64,000 nucleotides of DNA from positions 1 through 64,000 of the forward strand of contig DAOPKN010000007.1 in the NCBI GenBank assembly GCA_035391225.1. Reading direction: 5' to 3'. Under the pieces are notes generated by a model. It did no database searches, was not told the origin of the DNA, and worked only from the letters and a program-made list of their open reading frames with translations. Source of the DNA: DAOPKN01 sp035391225 (GTDB lineage: Bacteria > Thermotogota > Thermotogae > MWEM01). This document shows, one piece after another, positions 41,520 to 50,152 of the stretch (positions are counted from its first letter, which is position 1; the number at the start of each line of letters is the position of its first letter). The position numbers and the translations under genes are program-made.

Positions 41520-42315
41520 CCCGTTTCACCTGTTCCCAAAAAGTGTCAAGGGTCTGCAAATCCAGGGCTTCGAAGTCAAGACCCTGCTGCTCCACGAGTT
41601 GCTCCATCCGCTCGAACCGCCGCGCGAACTTTTGGGTGGCCTTGCGCAGCGCGATTTCGGGGTCCATTTCGAAGAAACGTGCCACGTTCACGATGGCAAA
41701 CAATAGGTCTCCCAGTTCTTCTTCCACGCGGGCCTTTTCCGCCACGTCATCCTGTGCGAATCGCGCGATCTCTTGCTCCAATTCCTGGATTTCTTCGCGC
41801 GTTTTGTCCAGCGCCCCGTCCACGTTTTCCCAGTCAAAACCCACAGCGGCGGCATTTTCCTGGATTCGGCGCGCAAGGGAAAGGCCGGGCAAGGCGTTGT
41901 TGATCTTTCCCACGCGGGAACCCTTGGACTTCCCCTTTTCCTTGGCCTTGATTTCTTCCCACTGGGTGTAGGAGTACCCCGAGCTGTCCCCGAAAACATG
42001 TGGATGTCTCCGCACCAGTTTCTGGTTCAGCACATCCAGTACATCCGTGATACAAAACGTGCCTTCCTCGCTTGCCACCTGCGCATGGAACACGGTTTGC
42101 AGCAGCAAATCCCCCAGTTCTTCCTTGAGTTCGTGCAAGTCCTGCTTCTCGATGGCATGCGCGACTTCGTACGCTTCCTCGATCACGTAGGGCCGCAAGG
42201 ACTGGTGGGTTTGCTTGCGATCCCACTCGCAACCTCCCGGGGCGCGTAGCTGCTCCATGATCTGTAAAAGCTTGCGGAACGATTCTGCGGCCCGATCGAA
42301 CTGGCGCTCTGCCAT
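41509..42315 (-). CDS. mazG: Nucleoside triphosphate pyrophosphohydrolase MazG
   Basis: 268 residues from the ATG at 42315. Two tandem MazG domains: the first with EEAYEVAHAIEKQD and EELGDLL (about 40-75), the second with EEELGDLLFAIVNVARF and KFARRF (about 195-240). The EExxE...ExxD pattern binds the Mg ions. MazG hydrolyses NTPs and dNTPs, including damaged ones, to monophosphates. Placement between uvrA and uvrB links nucleotide-pool cleansing with excision repair. Translation is coupled on both sides: it starts one base after DUF47 stops and overlaps uvrB by 11 bases. Confidence 0.95.
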   Translation of the reverse strand: MAERQFDRAAESFRKLLQIMEQLRAPGGCEWDRKQTHQSLRPYVIEEAYEVAHAIEKQDLHELKEELGDLLLQTVFHAQVASEEGTFCITDVLDVLNQKLVRRHPHVFGDSSGYSYTQWEEIKAKEKGKSKGSRVGKINNALPGLSLARRIQENAAAVGFDWENVDGALDKTREEIQELEQEIARFAQDDVAEKARVEEELGDLLFAIVNVARFFEMDPEIALRKATQKFARRFERMEQLVEQQGLDFEALDLQTLDTFWEQVKRDGF

Positions 42316-42316
42316 C

Positions 42317-42958
42317 CTACACGCGCCTCTTGAACACGACGATCTGGATACGGTCCGACACGTTTTCCGAATGGTCGGCAATGTCGGAAATTTTCTTCAC
42401 CAACGACTTCAACTGGAGTTTGTGCGCCAGTTCCAGTTCCATTTGGAAGAGTTTGCGGATGAGCGCGCGTTCCACTTCGTCTCCCTCGTGTTCCTTCGCT
42501 TCCGCTTCCTTCACCAGGTCGTTTGCCTTGTCCAGGTTGTTGAACATGGTGGAGGCAGCCTTGCTGGAAGCGAGGAAGGTTTCGTGGGAAATTTTCACCA
42601 GCTGCACCAAGTCCGGGATGAGCTCGGGGGGCACTTGGATTTGTTGCAGGTCAATGGAATCGGCAATGGCTTCCGCCTTGTTGGCCACAACATCCATTCC
42701 CTCCACGATTCCCAACAGATCCCCTCGGAAGTTGGGAAGGAAGGCCCCCAGGTACATTTCCGACTCCAAGTTCCGCCTTTTTTCATCCGCTTGGCTTTCC
42801 GCCTGGCGCACTTCTTCCGCTCGTTTCATCAGGAACTTGGGTTCCTCTCCGAGGTTGGCGATCAATTCAATGAGCTTTTGCACCGTTGAATCAACGCTGG
42901 CCAGGTGTTCTTCAAACAACTGGATGATGGTCAGTTCCTTCTTGCCAAAAAAATTCAT
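42317..42958 (-). CDS. DUF47 / PhoU-like putative phosphate transport regulator
   Basis: 213 residues, all helical, with no membrane segment. The layout matches the DUF47 (TIGR00153) family: two repeats of three-helix bundles with acidic ExxxD-type metal positions (RAEEVRQAESQADEKRR and KEHEGDEVERALIRKL). Family members usually sit beside a Pit-type phosphate transporter and are thought to modulate it. Here there is no pit gene, and the neighbours are uvrA and mazG. It begins 28 bases after uvrA. The ATG at 42958 follows GAAGGAGG. The role in this operon is unknown. Confidence 0.85.
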   Translation of the reverse strand: MNFFGKKELTIIQLFEEHLASVDSTVQKLIELIANLGEEPKFLMKRAEEVRQAESQADEKRRNLESEMYLGAFLPNFRGDLLGIVEGMDVVANKAEAIADSIDLQQIQVPPELIPDLVQLVKISHETFLASSKAASTMFNNLDKANDLVKEAEAKEHEGDEVERALIRKLFQMELELAHKLQLKSLVKKISDIADHSENVSDRIQIVVFKRRV

Positions 42959-42986
42959 TTCATCCTCCTTCGGAAATGAAAAAAGC

Positions 42987-45815
42987 CTAAATGGATTTCC
43001 CTAAGAATCCTTTGAGGTATTGCCCGGTGTAGGAGTGTTCCGCGCCCAGGATTTGCGCGGGAGTCCCTTCGAACAGGACTTCTCCCCCGTTTTCCCCCCC
43101 CTCCGGTCCCAGATCGATGATCCAGTCCGCGTTCTTGATGATATCCAGGTTGTGCTCTACCACGAGCACGGTGTTCCCCATGTCCACCAAGCGTTCCAGT
43201 ACCAGCAACAACTTGCGCACGTCCTCGAAGTGCAACCCGGTGGTGGGTTCGTCGAGAATGTACAGCGTCTTGCCGGTATCCCGCTTGCGCAACTCCGAGG
43301 CAATCTTGATCCGTTGCGCCTCTCCCCCGGAAAGCGTCGTTGCGGACTGTCCCAGCTTGATGTACCCCAATCCCACGTCGGAAAGCAGTTGCAGCGTGCT
43401 TGCCAACTTGGAAATGTTCTGGAAGAATTCCAAGGCCTCATCGATCGTGAAATCCAAAACGTCGGCGACGTTTTTGCCCTTGTACAGCACCTCAAGCGTT
43501 TCGCGGTTGAAACGCTTCCCCTTGCACACGTCGCAATCCACGTACACGTCGGGCAAGAAATGCATCTCGATCTTGGTCTGCCCCTGCCCCTCGCAGGATT
43601 CACACCTTCCACCCTTCACGTTGAAGCTGAAGCGTCCCTTCTTGAAACCCCTGGAACGTGCTTCCTGCGTCGCCGCAAACAAGTCGCGAATGGTGTCAAA
43701 GACCTTCGTGTACGTAGCGGGGTTACTCCGGGGGGTTCGCCCAATGGGAGACTGGTCCAGGTTGATCACCTTGTCGATGTGCTCGATGCCGGTAATGCCG
43801 GTGAAGATGCCCTCCAAAGAATGCGTGTGGTACAAGCGGTTCTTGAGCACCGGGTACAGCGTCTCGTTGATCAGAGAGGATTTTCCCGAACCGGAAACCC
43901 CGGTCACGCAAACCAGCTTCCCCAGTGGAATGTTCACTGCGATGCCCTTCAGGTTGTTCTGGGAAGCCCCTTTCAACCGCAAAACCTTACCATTGCCCGC
44001 GCGCACCTCATCCCGGGTGGAAATGGAAGACTTGCCCTGCAGGTAACAGGCGGTGAAAGAATCGGGGAACGGCTCTTCCAGGATACGTTGCACAGGTCCT
44101 TGGAAAACCACTTCCCCTCCGTGAACCCCCGCACCAGGCCCCAGGTCCACCAAGAAGTCGGAGCAACGTATGACTTGCTCGTCGTGTTCCACAACCAGCA
44201 CGGTGTTTCCCAGGTCTCGCAATTCCAGCAAAGTTTTGATCAAGCGATCGTTGTCCCGCTGGTGCAACCCAATGGTGGGCTCATCCAAAACGTACAGAAC
44301 TCCCTGCAACTGCGATCCGATCTGGGTGGCAAGCCGGATGCGCTGTGACTCTCCTCCGGAAAGGGTGGAAGCCCTACGGGAAAGCGTGAGGTATTCCAAC
44401 CCCACATCCAACAAGAACTTGAGCCGCCTTTGCACTTCCTTGAGCACTTCCCCCGCGATCTTTCGTTCGCGCTCCGACAGCGCAAGGTTTTCCAAGAAAT
44501 CATAGGTTCCCGCCACGGAAAACGAAGTCAACTCGGAAATGTTCTTCGCCTGTATGGAAACGGCAAGTGCTTCCGGGCGCAACTTTTGGCCACCACAGGC
44601 GTCGCACACCTGGGTTTTCATGAAGCGGTTTTGGATCCAGTCGCGGATATCCTGCGAATTGGTTTCGTGGTACCGTCGCACCACGTTGTGGTACATTCCC
44701 TCGAACCCGCGTGACGACTCGTAATGCCCGCCATCGAAATCGAAACGGTGCCGGATCTTTTCCTTGGTACCAAAGAGCAGCGCATCCCGCGCCTTCTTGG
44801 GAAGCTCTTTCCAGGGGACGTCCGGCCTCCCCCCGTAAAACTGGCAAACCCTGGAAAGAACCTGGAACATGTAGCCATCCTTGAAAAAAGCAAGCGCTCC
44901 CTCTTCCAAGCTTTTGTCCGCATCCACCAACAATTCCGGGTCCACTTCCAACGTGTAGCCCAGCCCGGTGCACTTGGGGCAAGCCCCGTAGGGCGTGTTA
45001 AACGAGAAGATCTTGGGGCTGATCTCGGGGATACTGATACCGCATTCGGGGCAGGAGTATTCCTCGCTAAAAACTTGTGCGGAGCCCGTTTCGAAATCCT
45101 CGACTTCGACGAAGCCTTCCCCTTCTTTCAGGGCCAGCTCCAGCGAATCGGCGAGACGTTGGCGGTGATCCCTGTCCGGAGCCATCTTCAAGCGATCCAC
45201 GAGCAAGTGGATGGTATGGCGCTTGTTCTTTTCCAGTCGAATCTCCTCGTCGAGGCCAAATTGCACGCCATCTACCCGCACGCGGGAATAGCCTTTCTTG
45301 GCAAGGCGTTCGAGCTCCTTGCGGAACTCCCCTTTCTTCTCCCGGGCCAGGGGAGCATACACAACCATGCGCGCATCCGGGGGGTTATCCGCGTACAGGA
45401 TATCCACGATCTCGTCCACGCTCATCTTGGCGAGGGCTCTCCCGCACGTGGGACAATGCGGTTTCCCAATGTGCGCGTACAGCAAGCGGAGGTAATCGTA
45501 GATTTCCGTCACCGTGCCCACGGTGGAACGGGGGTTGTGGCTCACGGTTTTCTGGTCAATGGCCACGGCGGGCGACAGCCCTTCGATGGACTCCACTTCG
45601 GGTTTCTTCAGATCCCCCAGGAACTGTCGCGCGTAGGACGAAAGCGATTCCAGGTACCTCCTTTGCCCCTCCGCGTAGATGGTATCAAACGCCAGCGAAG
45701 ACTTACCCGAACCCGAAAGCCCGGTGATCACCACGAAGGCATTGCGCGGGATGGAAACGTTGATATCCTTGAGGTTGTGTTCCCGGGCCCCTTTCACCAC
45801 GATACGGTCCAGCAT
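42987..45815 (-). CDS. uvrA: Excinuclease ABC subunit A
   Basis: 942 residues. Two ABC-type ATPase modules: Walker A GLSGSGKSS near residue 31 and GVSGSGKSS near 640, signatures LSGGESQRI and LSGGEAQRI, with DEPTIGLH and DEPTTGLH Walker B regions. Zinc modules show as CPTCGRAL, CPECGISIPEIS with CPKC, CDACGGQKLRP and CESCEGQGQ with CDVCKGKRF. UvrA dimers scan DNA for bulky lesions and load UvrB. It starts two bases after glmM and is followed by DUF47 and mazG in the same operon. No truncation or missing motif is evident. Confidence 0.98.
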   Translation of the reverse strand: MLDRIVVKGAREHNLKDINVSIPRNAFVVITGLSGSGKSSLAFDTIYAEGQRRYLESLSSYARQFLGDLKKPEVESIEGLSPAVAIDQKTVSHNPRSTVGTVTEIYDYLRLLYAHIGKPHCPTCGRALAKMSVDEIVDILYADNPPDARMVVYAPLAREKKGEFRKELERLAKKGYSRVRVDGVQFGLDEEIRLEKNKRHTIHLLVDRLKMAPDRDHRQRLADSLELALKEGEGFVEVEDFETGSAQVFSEEYSCPECGISIPEISPKIFSFNTPYGACPKCTGLGYTLEVDPELLVDADKSLEEGALAFFKDGYMFQVLSRVCQFYGGRPDVPWKELPKKARDALLFGTKEKIRHRFDFDGGHYESSRGFEGMYHNVVRRYHETNSQDIRDWIQNRFMKTQVCDACGGQKLRPEALAVSIQAKNISELTSFSVAGTYDFLENLALSERERKIAGEVLKEVQRRLKFLLDVGLEYLTLSRRASTLSGGESQRIRLATQIGSQLQGVLYVLDEPTIGLHQRDNDRLIKTLLELRDLGNTVLVVEHDEQVIRCSDFLVDLGPGAGVHGGEVVFQGPVQRILEEPFPDSFTACYLQGKSSISTRDEVRAGNGKVLRLKGASQNNLKGIAVNIPLGKLVCVTGVSGSGKSSLINETLYPVLKNRLYHTHSLEGIFTGITGIEHIDKVINLDQSPIGRTPRSNPATYTKVFDTIRDLFAATQEARSRGFKKGRFSFNVKGGRCESCEGQGQTKIEMHFLPDVYVDCDVCKGKRFNRETLEVLYKGKNVADVLDFTIDEALEFFQNISKLASTLQLLSDVGLGYIKLGQSATTLSGGEAQRIKIASELRKRDTGKTLYILDEPTTGLHFEDVRKLLLVLERLVDMGNTVLVVEHNLDIIKNADWIIDLGPEGGENGGEVLFEGTPAQILGAEHSYTGQYLKGFLGKSI

Positions 45816-45817
45816 AT

Positions 45818-47179
45818 TTACCCGTTTTCCCGGATGGATTCCACCACATCCACGATGCGGTGCGCAAAATGTTCAATCTGCTGGAGGTCTTTGCCTTCCA
45901 GCATCACCCGGATCAAGGGTTCCGTTCCCGAAGGGCGGAGCACCACGCGCCCTTCCTCACCCAGTTCCCTGCGAACCTCGGAAAGGATGGCCATCACTTT
46001 CTCGGATTCCATGATCATCTCCCGATCCGAGACCATCACGTTCTGCAGCACTTGCGGGAAGCGCGGAATGTCGCCCACCAAGGTGGAAAGGGGGCGATCG
46101 TAGTGTAGCATGGCTTCCAGAACGGTTAGGGCGGTGATCAACCCATCCCCGGTGGTACTCTTGTCGCGGAAAATCACGTGTCCAGACTGCTCCCCTCCAA
46201 TCAGGGCTTCCGACTTGAGCATCTCTTCGAGCACGTACCGGTCTCCCACACGCGTGCGGACCATCTGCAAACCAGATTTTTTCAGGAACACTTCCAACCC
46301 CAGGTTACTCATGACGGTGGTAATCACCCGTGGGTTGGAAAGGGCCCCCCTATCCTTGTAGTACAGCGCACACAACCCCATGATCCGATCCCCGTCCACC
46401 TGCTGCCCGTTTTCGTCCACGAGGATACAACGGTCGGCATCGCCGTCGAAGGCAATGCCAATCTGCGCCTTTTGCTCCAGCACACGTTGGGAAAGACCCG
46501 CGGTAAACTGGGAACCGCATTCCAGGTTTATGTTCAGCCCATCCGGATCATCGTTCATGACACGCACATCGAAACCGAGCATGCGCAAGGCTTCCGGAGC
46601 GATGCGAAAGGCTGCTCCATTCGCGGTATCCACCACGCAACGCAATTGCTTGGAGCCGGTGGATTGGTGGTTGCCCTGCAAGGGTAAATCCCCGAAAAAC
46701 TGGAACACGCGTTGCAAGTAGTGGCTTCGGGCGCGGGGAAAATCGCTCACGCTTCCGATCTGTTGATGGGTGCAAACCCGCATGCTTCCAGAAAGAACCA
46801 CCTCTTCGATGTCCATTTCTTCCTCGTCGGGCAACTTAAACCCCTTGTTGAGAACCTTCAAACCGTTGTACTCGTAGGAATTGTGCGAGGCCGATATCAT
46901 CACCCCAAGAGTGTTTTCCATGCGGGTAACCAAAGCCAATGCTGGTGTGGGCATGATTCCGCAACGGCACACTTCCATGCCTCCTGCTGCTGCACCCGAC
47001 GCCACCGCGGATTCCAGCATTTCGCACGAAACCCGGGTATCTTTCGCCAAAAGCAGCTTGTTGCCGGAACCGCAGGAAGAGATCTGGGAAAGGGCATTTC
47101 CCAAGCGAAAGGCAACTTCCGCGGAAAGTTCCTTTCCGGCAACACCGCGGATTCCATCTGTTCCGAATAACTTCTTCAC
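45818..47179 (-). CDS. glmM: Phosphoglucosamine mutase
   Basis: 453 residues from a GTG at 47179 with GAGGGGAG upstream. MKKLFGTDGIRG is the GlmM start. SASHNSYEYNGLK holds the phosphoserine (first Ser of the SASHN loop). DGDADRC binds Mg, GGEQSGHVIF is the sugar-binding loop, and RPSGTEPLIRVM is the phosphate-binding loop. GlmM converts glucosamine-6-phosphate to the 1-phosphate for UDP-GlcNAc and peptidoglycan. A coiled-coil membrane protein gene precedes it by 62 bases without an obvious promoter in between. Confidence 0.96.
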   Translation of the reverse strand: MKKLFGTDGIRGVAGKELSAEVAFRLGNALSQISSCGSGNKLLLAKDTRVSCEMLESAVASGAAAGGMEVCRCGIMPTPALALVTRMENTLGVMISASHNSYEYNGLKVLNKGFKLPDEEEMDIEEVVLSGSMRVCTHQQIGSVSDFPRARSHYLQRVFQFFGDLPLQGNHQSTGSKQLRCVVDTANGAAFRIAPEALRMLGFDVRVMNDDPDGLNINLECGSQFTAGLSQRVLEQKAQIGIAFDGDADRCILVDENGQQVDGDRIMGLCALYYKDRGALSNPRVITTVMSNLGLEVFLKKSGLQMVRTRVGDRYVLEEMLKSEALIGGEQSGHVIFRDKSTTGDGLITALTVLEAMLHYDRPLSTLVGDIPRFPQVLQNVMVSDREMIMESEKVMAILSEVRRELGEEGRVVLRPSGTEPLIRVMLEGKDLQQIEHFAHRIVDVVESIRENG

Positions 47180-47241
47180 GTGTTCTCCCCTCTTTCTCCC
47201 CCAGCAAGGTGGGCAACACCGGGCAGGGGGCTATGCAGGGC

Positions 47242-48654
47242 TCATTGACCCAGTTGCTGTAGAACGCTTTTGGCGTACGATTGGTACGTGCCTCCCTGGG
47301 CCAACTCGTTGGCCAGGGCTCGTGCGCTGGAAGTATCTCCCCGCTCCAACGCCATTTTCAACAAGTAGTACTTGGCGTGCACCACGAACGAGGAACCCTC
47401 CCGCGAAAGAAGGCTCTCGAATTCGGCGCGCGCTTCCGTGGTTCTTCCCATGGCCAGGTACGATTGGGCGAGGTAGTAGCTGGAATCATCCGCGAAATCG
47501 CTCGTGACATAGGCGCAGTACTCCAAGGCACCCAAAAAGGCAGAAATGGCAGTGGAATATTCCTCGGCCTTGTACGCCTTGTACCCCGTTTCGTAACCTT
47601 GGGCAATGGCATGTCGGAACGCAAGGTCTCGCTTGCGTTGGTACACCGTAGCCAGGTCGCCCAGGGGCAACGCATCGAGGTTTGCTTCCAGGAAGTACTG
47701 GGCGCTCTGCAAGTAATCCTGTGCCAGCAAGCGATCTTCGCCCAATAGCAGCTTCTTGTATTGCAACGCATCTTCCTCCCCGGGGGGGATGGGCAAACTG
47801 GAGCGCTCCGCGTTCAAACGCTTCTCCAGCGATTCCACCTGGGCCACTTTTTGGTCCACGGAAACTTGCAAATTCTTGACTTGGGATTGCAGCTCTTGGA
47901 GCTGATCCTGCAACACCTCTTCGCTCCGCTGGGAATCCTCCAATTGCTTTTGCAGCTCGGAAAGAGCGGTAGACGAATCCTGCAGCAAAGCCAGCTGCTC
48001 CCCGAGGCTCTTCAATTGCGCTTCCAATTGGCGGATCGTGTCGTCCTTCTTGGACAGCAAGGCATTTGCCTGGGCAAGCTCTTTTTGCAGGGATTCCGTA
48101 AGGGTGGCGCCCGAAGTGGGCAGTGGAGCAACCACGGCAGTGGTTGTCGCGGATCGCACTTGATCCGTGAGCTGCTGGATTTGGGAATCTTTCTCCGAAA
48201 CCAGGTTCGCGTACTTCTCCAACTCGATTTCATACGTTTCCTTCATCTTTGCCAGATCATCCATGAGCGCTTGCTCGCGCGCGGAAACGGCGACGCTGCT
48301 GGAGGTGGACGACCCGGAAAGAACCGCAACCTGGGCCTGGCTTTTCTCCAGCTCTTCTTGCAGCCGGCTTACCTCGGCTTGCAGTTCCTCCAGTTGCCCC
48401 GCGTCAACGCCTTCCCCACCGGGAGATTGCTCTTGCAGGAAATCCACGCGGCGTTGCAGTTCCTCGTTCTGCACGCGCAACGAGTTGATGGTTTGGGCCG
48501 CGGTGGAAGATTGCTGGCGAAGATTCACCAGCTCGATGCGCGAGGTACTGATTTCATTCTGCGCCCGAAAGTACAACAGAAAAAAAGCAATAAATGAAGC
48601 CGCAAAAAGTAACGTTAAGATGAAAAATAACTTGGCGAGCTTTTCCAAGATCAT
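47242..48654 (-). CDS. Membrane-anchored coiled-coil protein with C-terminal TPR-like region
   Basis: 470 residues from the ATG at 48654. The TTG two codons further in (48648) is better spaced from the GGAGG and may be the real start. One transmembrane helix (about 8-30) is followed by a long coiled coil (about 38-320) rich in Gln, Glu, Leu and Ser, interrupted near 105-130 and 160-200. The last 150 residues resemble tetratricopeptide units (YETGYKAYKAEEYSTAISAF, SYYLAQSYLAMGRTTEARAEF). The arrangement suggests an extracytoplasmic scaffold that bridges membrane and envelope, comparable in design to CpoB or YbgF but not clearly homologous. It heads the glmM-uvrA operon and is divergent from the GNAT-DUF501 gene across an AT-rich dyad. 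Confidence 0.75.
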   Translation of the reverse strand: MILEKLAKLFFILTLLFAASFIAFFLLYFRAQNEISTSRIELVNLRQQSSTAAQTINSLRVQNEELQRRVDFLQEQSPGGEGVDAGQLEELQAEVSRLQEELEKSQAQVAVLSGSSTSSSVAVSAREQALMDDLAKMKETYEIELEKYANLVSEKDSQIQQLTDQVRSATTTAVVAPLPTSGATLTESLQKELAQANALLSKKDDTIRQLEAQLKSLGEQLALLQDSSTALSELQKQLEDSQRSEEVLQDQLQELQSQVKNLQVSVDQKVAQVESLEKRLNAERSSLPIPPGEEDALQYKKLLLGEDRLLAQDYLQSAQYFLEANLDALPLGDLATVYQRKRDLAFRHAIAQGYETGYKAYKAEEYSTAISAFLGALEYCAYVTSDFADDSSYYLAQSYLAMGRTTEARAEFESLLSREGSSFVVHAKYYLLKMALERGDTSSARALANELAQGGTYQSYAKSVLQQLGQ

Positions 48655-48684
48655 CGCCTCCAACGGAATCCTGTTTTTTCGTTC

Positions 48685-48706
48685 GGAATATATTATACTA
48701 TATACC
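48685..48706. promoter_or_regulatory. Dyad overlapping divergent -10 elements
   Basis: A 22-base sequence from GGAATATATT to CTATATACC matches its own reverse complement at 18 of 22 positions. It contains TATACT on plus (48694-48699) and TATAAT on minus (48697 down to 48692), so the -10 elements of the GNAT-DUF501 gene and the coiled-coil gene overlap. It may be an operator or simply two superimposed promoters. Confidence 0.5.
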
Positions 48707-48739
48707 TTGTTTGAAGGAAAAAAACCAGGAGGGATTTTT

Positions 48740-50152
48740 ATGCAAACACGGATCCGCCAAGCCACGTGGAACGACCGCCCTACCATTTTGGAACTTTCTG
48801 CCAAGATTTGGGAGGGGGAAGACTACATCCCATTCACGCTGGACCACTGGTTGCATTCCGGAGATCCCCTGCTGGTTCTCGAGGACACGGCCTCGAAAAG
48901 GGTGCTGGGGGTGGATCACTCCCTTTTCCTGGGAGAAACAGCCTGGTTGGAAGCTCTTCGCATCGACCCTGCGGTGGAAGGCAGGGGTCTGGGTTTCCGC
49001 ATTTTCCAAGAGATGATGCGGCGTACCCTGGAACGCAAACCCCGCGAAATCGAAACCATGATCTGGTCCGAGAATCCTGCCAGCTTGCGGTTGACCCAAA
49101 AGTTCGGCTTTGTTCCCCTTGCCCGGTACCACCTTTTGGAGAAGCCAACCGTCGCTTCCGGCCACACCTTTTTCCCCTGGGTGCGCGCGCTCTTCCCCGC
49201 AGAGTTACCCCGGCTTTTGGGAGACTTTTCTCCCTTCCTGGAAGCAAGCGGCCATCGCTTTTGCGAGGGTTGGGTGGTCTTTCCTTCCGTGGACCAACTG
49301 GGCAATACCGTGCTGCTGGAACATCCCCACGGGAAGATCCTGGCCAAGAAGAACCTGCATGAACCACAGGTTCTTTCCATCCTTCTTTCCACGCCACCGG
49401 GAAGCTGGTTGGGGGAAGCGGTGGAGCAATTGCAATCTTGGGCAGGCGCACACGGGTTCTCCCGGCTGCTGCTCAGCCTTCCCTTTCCCCTACAACACTG
49501 GCTGGAAGATTTCCGTTCCCAGGGCTTTTTTTCCCTGGATTACGATTGCTCCGATCCCGGCCACAACCCCTTCGCAACCCATTTCCGCTACCTGCCGCAA
49601 CGTTTCGATGACGGCATCGTGGCGGGGCAACTCGGATTGAAGAGCGGAACTGCCGGAAACTTGTACCGCGTGGTAACCAGATGCGGCTACGGTTTTCCCC
49701 GTGTGGTGGAGAGCTTTCCCTTGAAGAAGGGAAAACCTTTTCCCACCCTCTTCTATCTCACCTGCCCCCACTTGCACCGGGAGGTCTCCCGCTTGGAGGA
49801 AGTGGGGCTGATCTCCGCCTGGGAAAAGGATTTGGATCGAGACGAACAAGCACGAAACCACGCGTTCTACGCCAGACTCCGCCAGGAGCGCCTGGACTTC
49901 CACCACGGAGCGGGAAACGGCGAGTTCCACCCGGCATTCCAAAAAGGGATTGGCGGGATTTCCGACCCTGGCCATCTCAAGTGCCTGCACCTGCACGTTG
50001 CCACCCACATCGCGGGGATCGAAGAAAGCATCGGCAAACGCATACTGTGCACACTGCAGCAAAAGGGTGTTTCGCTGGATTGCCCCACCATGGAATGTTT
50101 TCCCTTCCTGGAGAAACAGTGGAAATCTCCCAGTGTCAGCGGGGAACGGTAG
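48740..50152 (+). CDS. GNAT acetyltransferase fused to a DUF501 domain
   Basis: 470 residues from the ATG at 48740 (AGGAGGG upstream). Residues 1-150 are a GNAT fold: IRQATWNDRPTILELSAKIW at the start, and motif A with VEGRGLGFRIFQEMM (about 78-92) that holds acetyl-CoA. A second GNAT-like half may occupy 150-290. From about 295 the sequence matches the DUF501 pattern: VVTRCGYGFPRVVE, PFPTLFYLTCPHLHREVSRLE, GIGGISDPGHLKCLHLHVATHIAG. DUF501 proteins are usually free-standing, near 170 residues, and often sit by cell division or exopolyphosphatase genes. The fusion hints that DUF501 works on, or with, an acylated substrate. The 3' end overlaps the convergent phospholipase D gene by 17 bases. 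Confidence 0.8.
   Translation: MQTRIRQATWNDRPTILELSAKIWEGEDYIPFTLDHWLHSGDPLLVLEDTASKRVLGVDHSLFLGETAWLEALRIDPAVEGRGLGFRIFQEMMRRTLERKPREIETMIWSENPASLRLTQKFGFVPLARYHLLEKPTVASGHTFFPWVRALFPAELPRLLGDFSPFLEASGHRFCEGWVVFPSVDQLGNTVLLEHPHGKILAKKNLHEPQVLSILLSTPPGSWLGEAVEQLQSWAGAHGFSRLLLSLPFPLQHWLEDFRSQGFFSLDYDCSDPGHNPFATHFRYLPQRFDDGIVAGQLGLKSGTAGNLYRVVTRCGYGFPRVVESFPLKKGKPFPTLFYLTCPHLHREVSRLEEVGLISAWEKDLDRDEQARNHAFYARLRQERLDFHHGAGNGEFHPAFQKGIGGISDPGHLKCLHLHVATHIAGIEESIGKRILCTLQQKGVSLDCPTMECFPFLEKQWKSPSVSGER

Noticed and set aside
40299..41903. 534-codon plus-strand frame inside uvrB and mazG
   Set aside because: Antisense shadow crossing two well-identified genes.
43020..44348. 442-codon plus-strand frame inside uvrA
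   Set aside because: Shadow of a gene with both Walker motifs, signatures and zinc modules intact.
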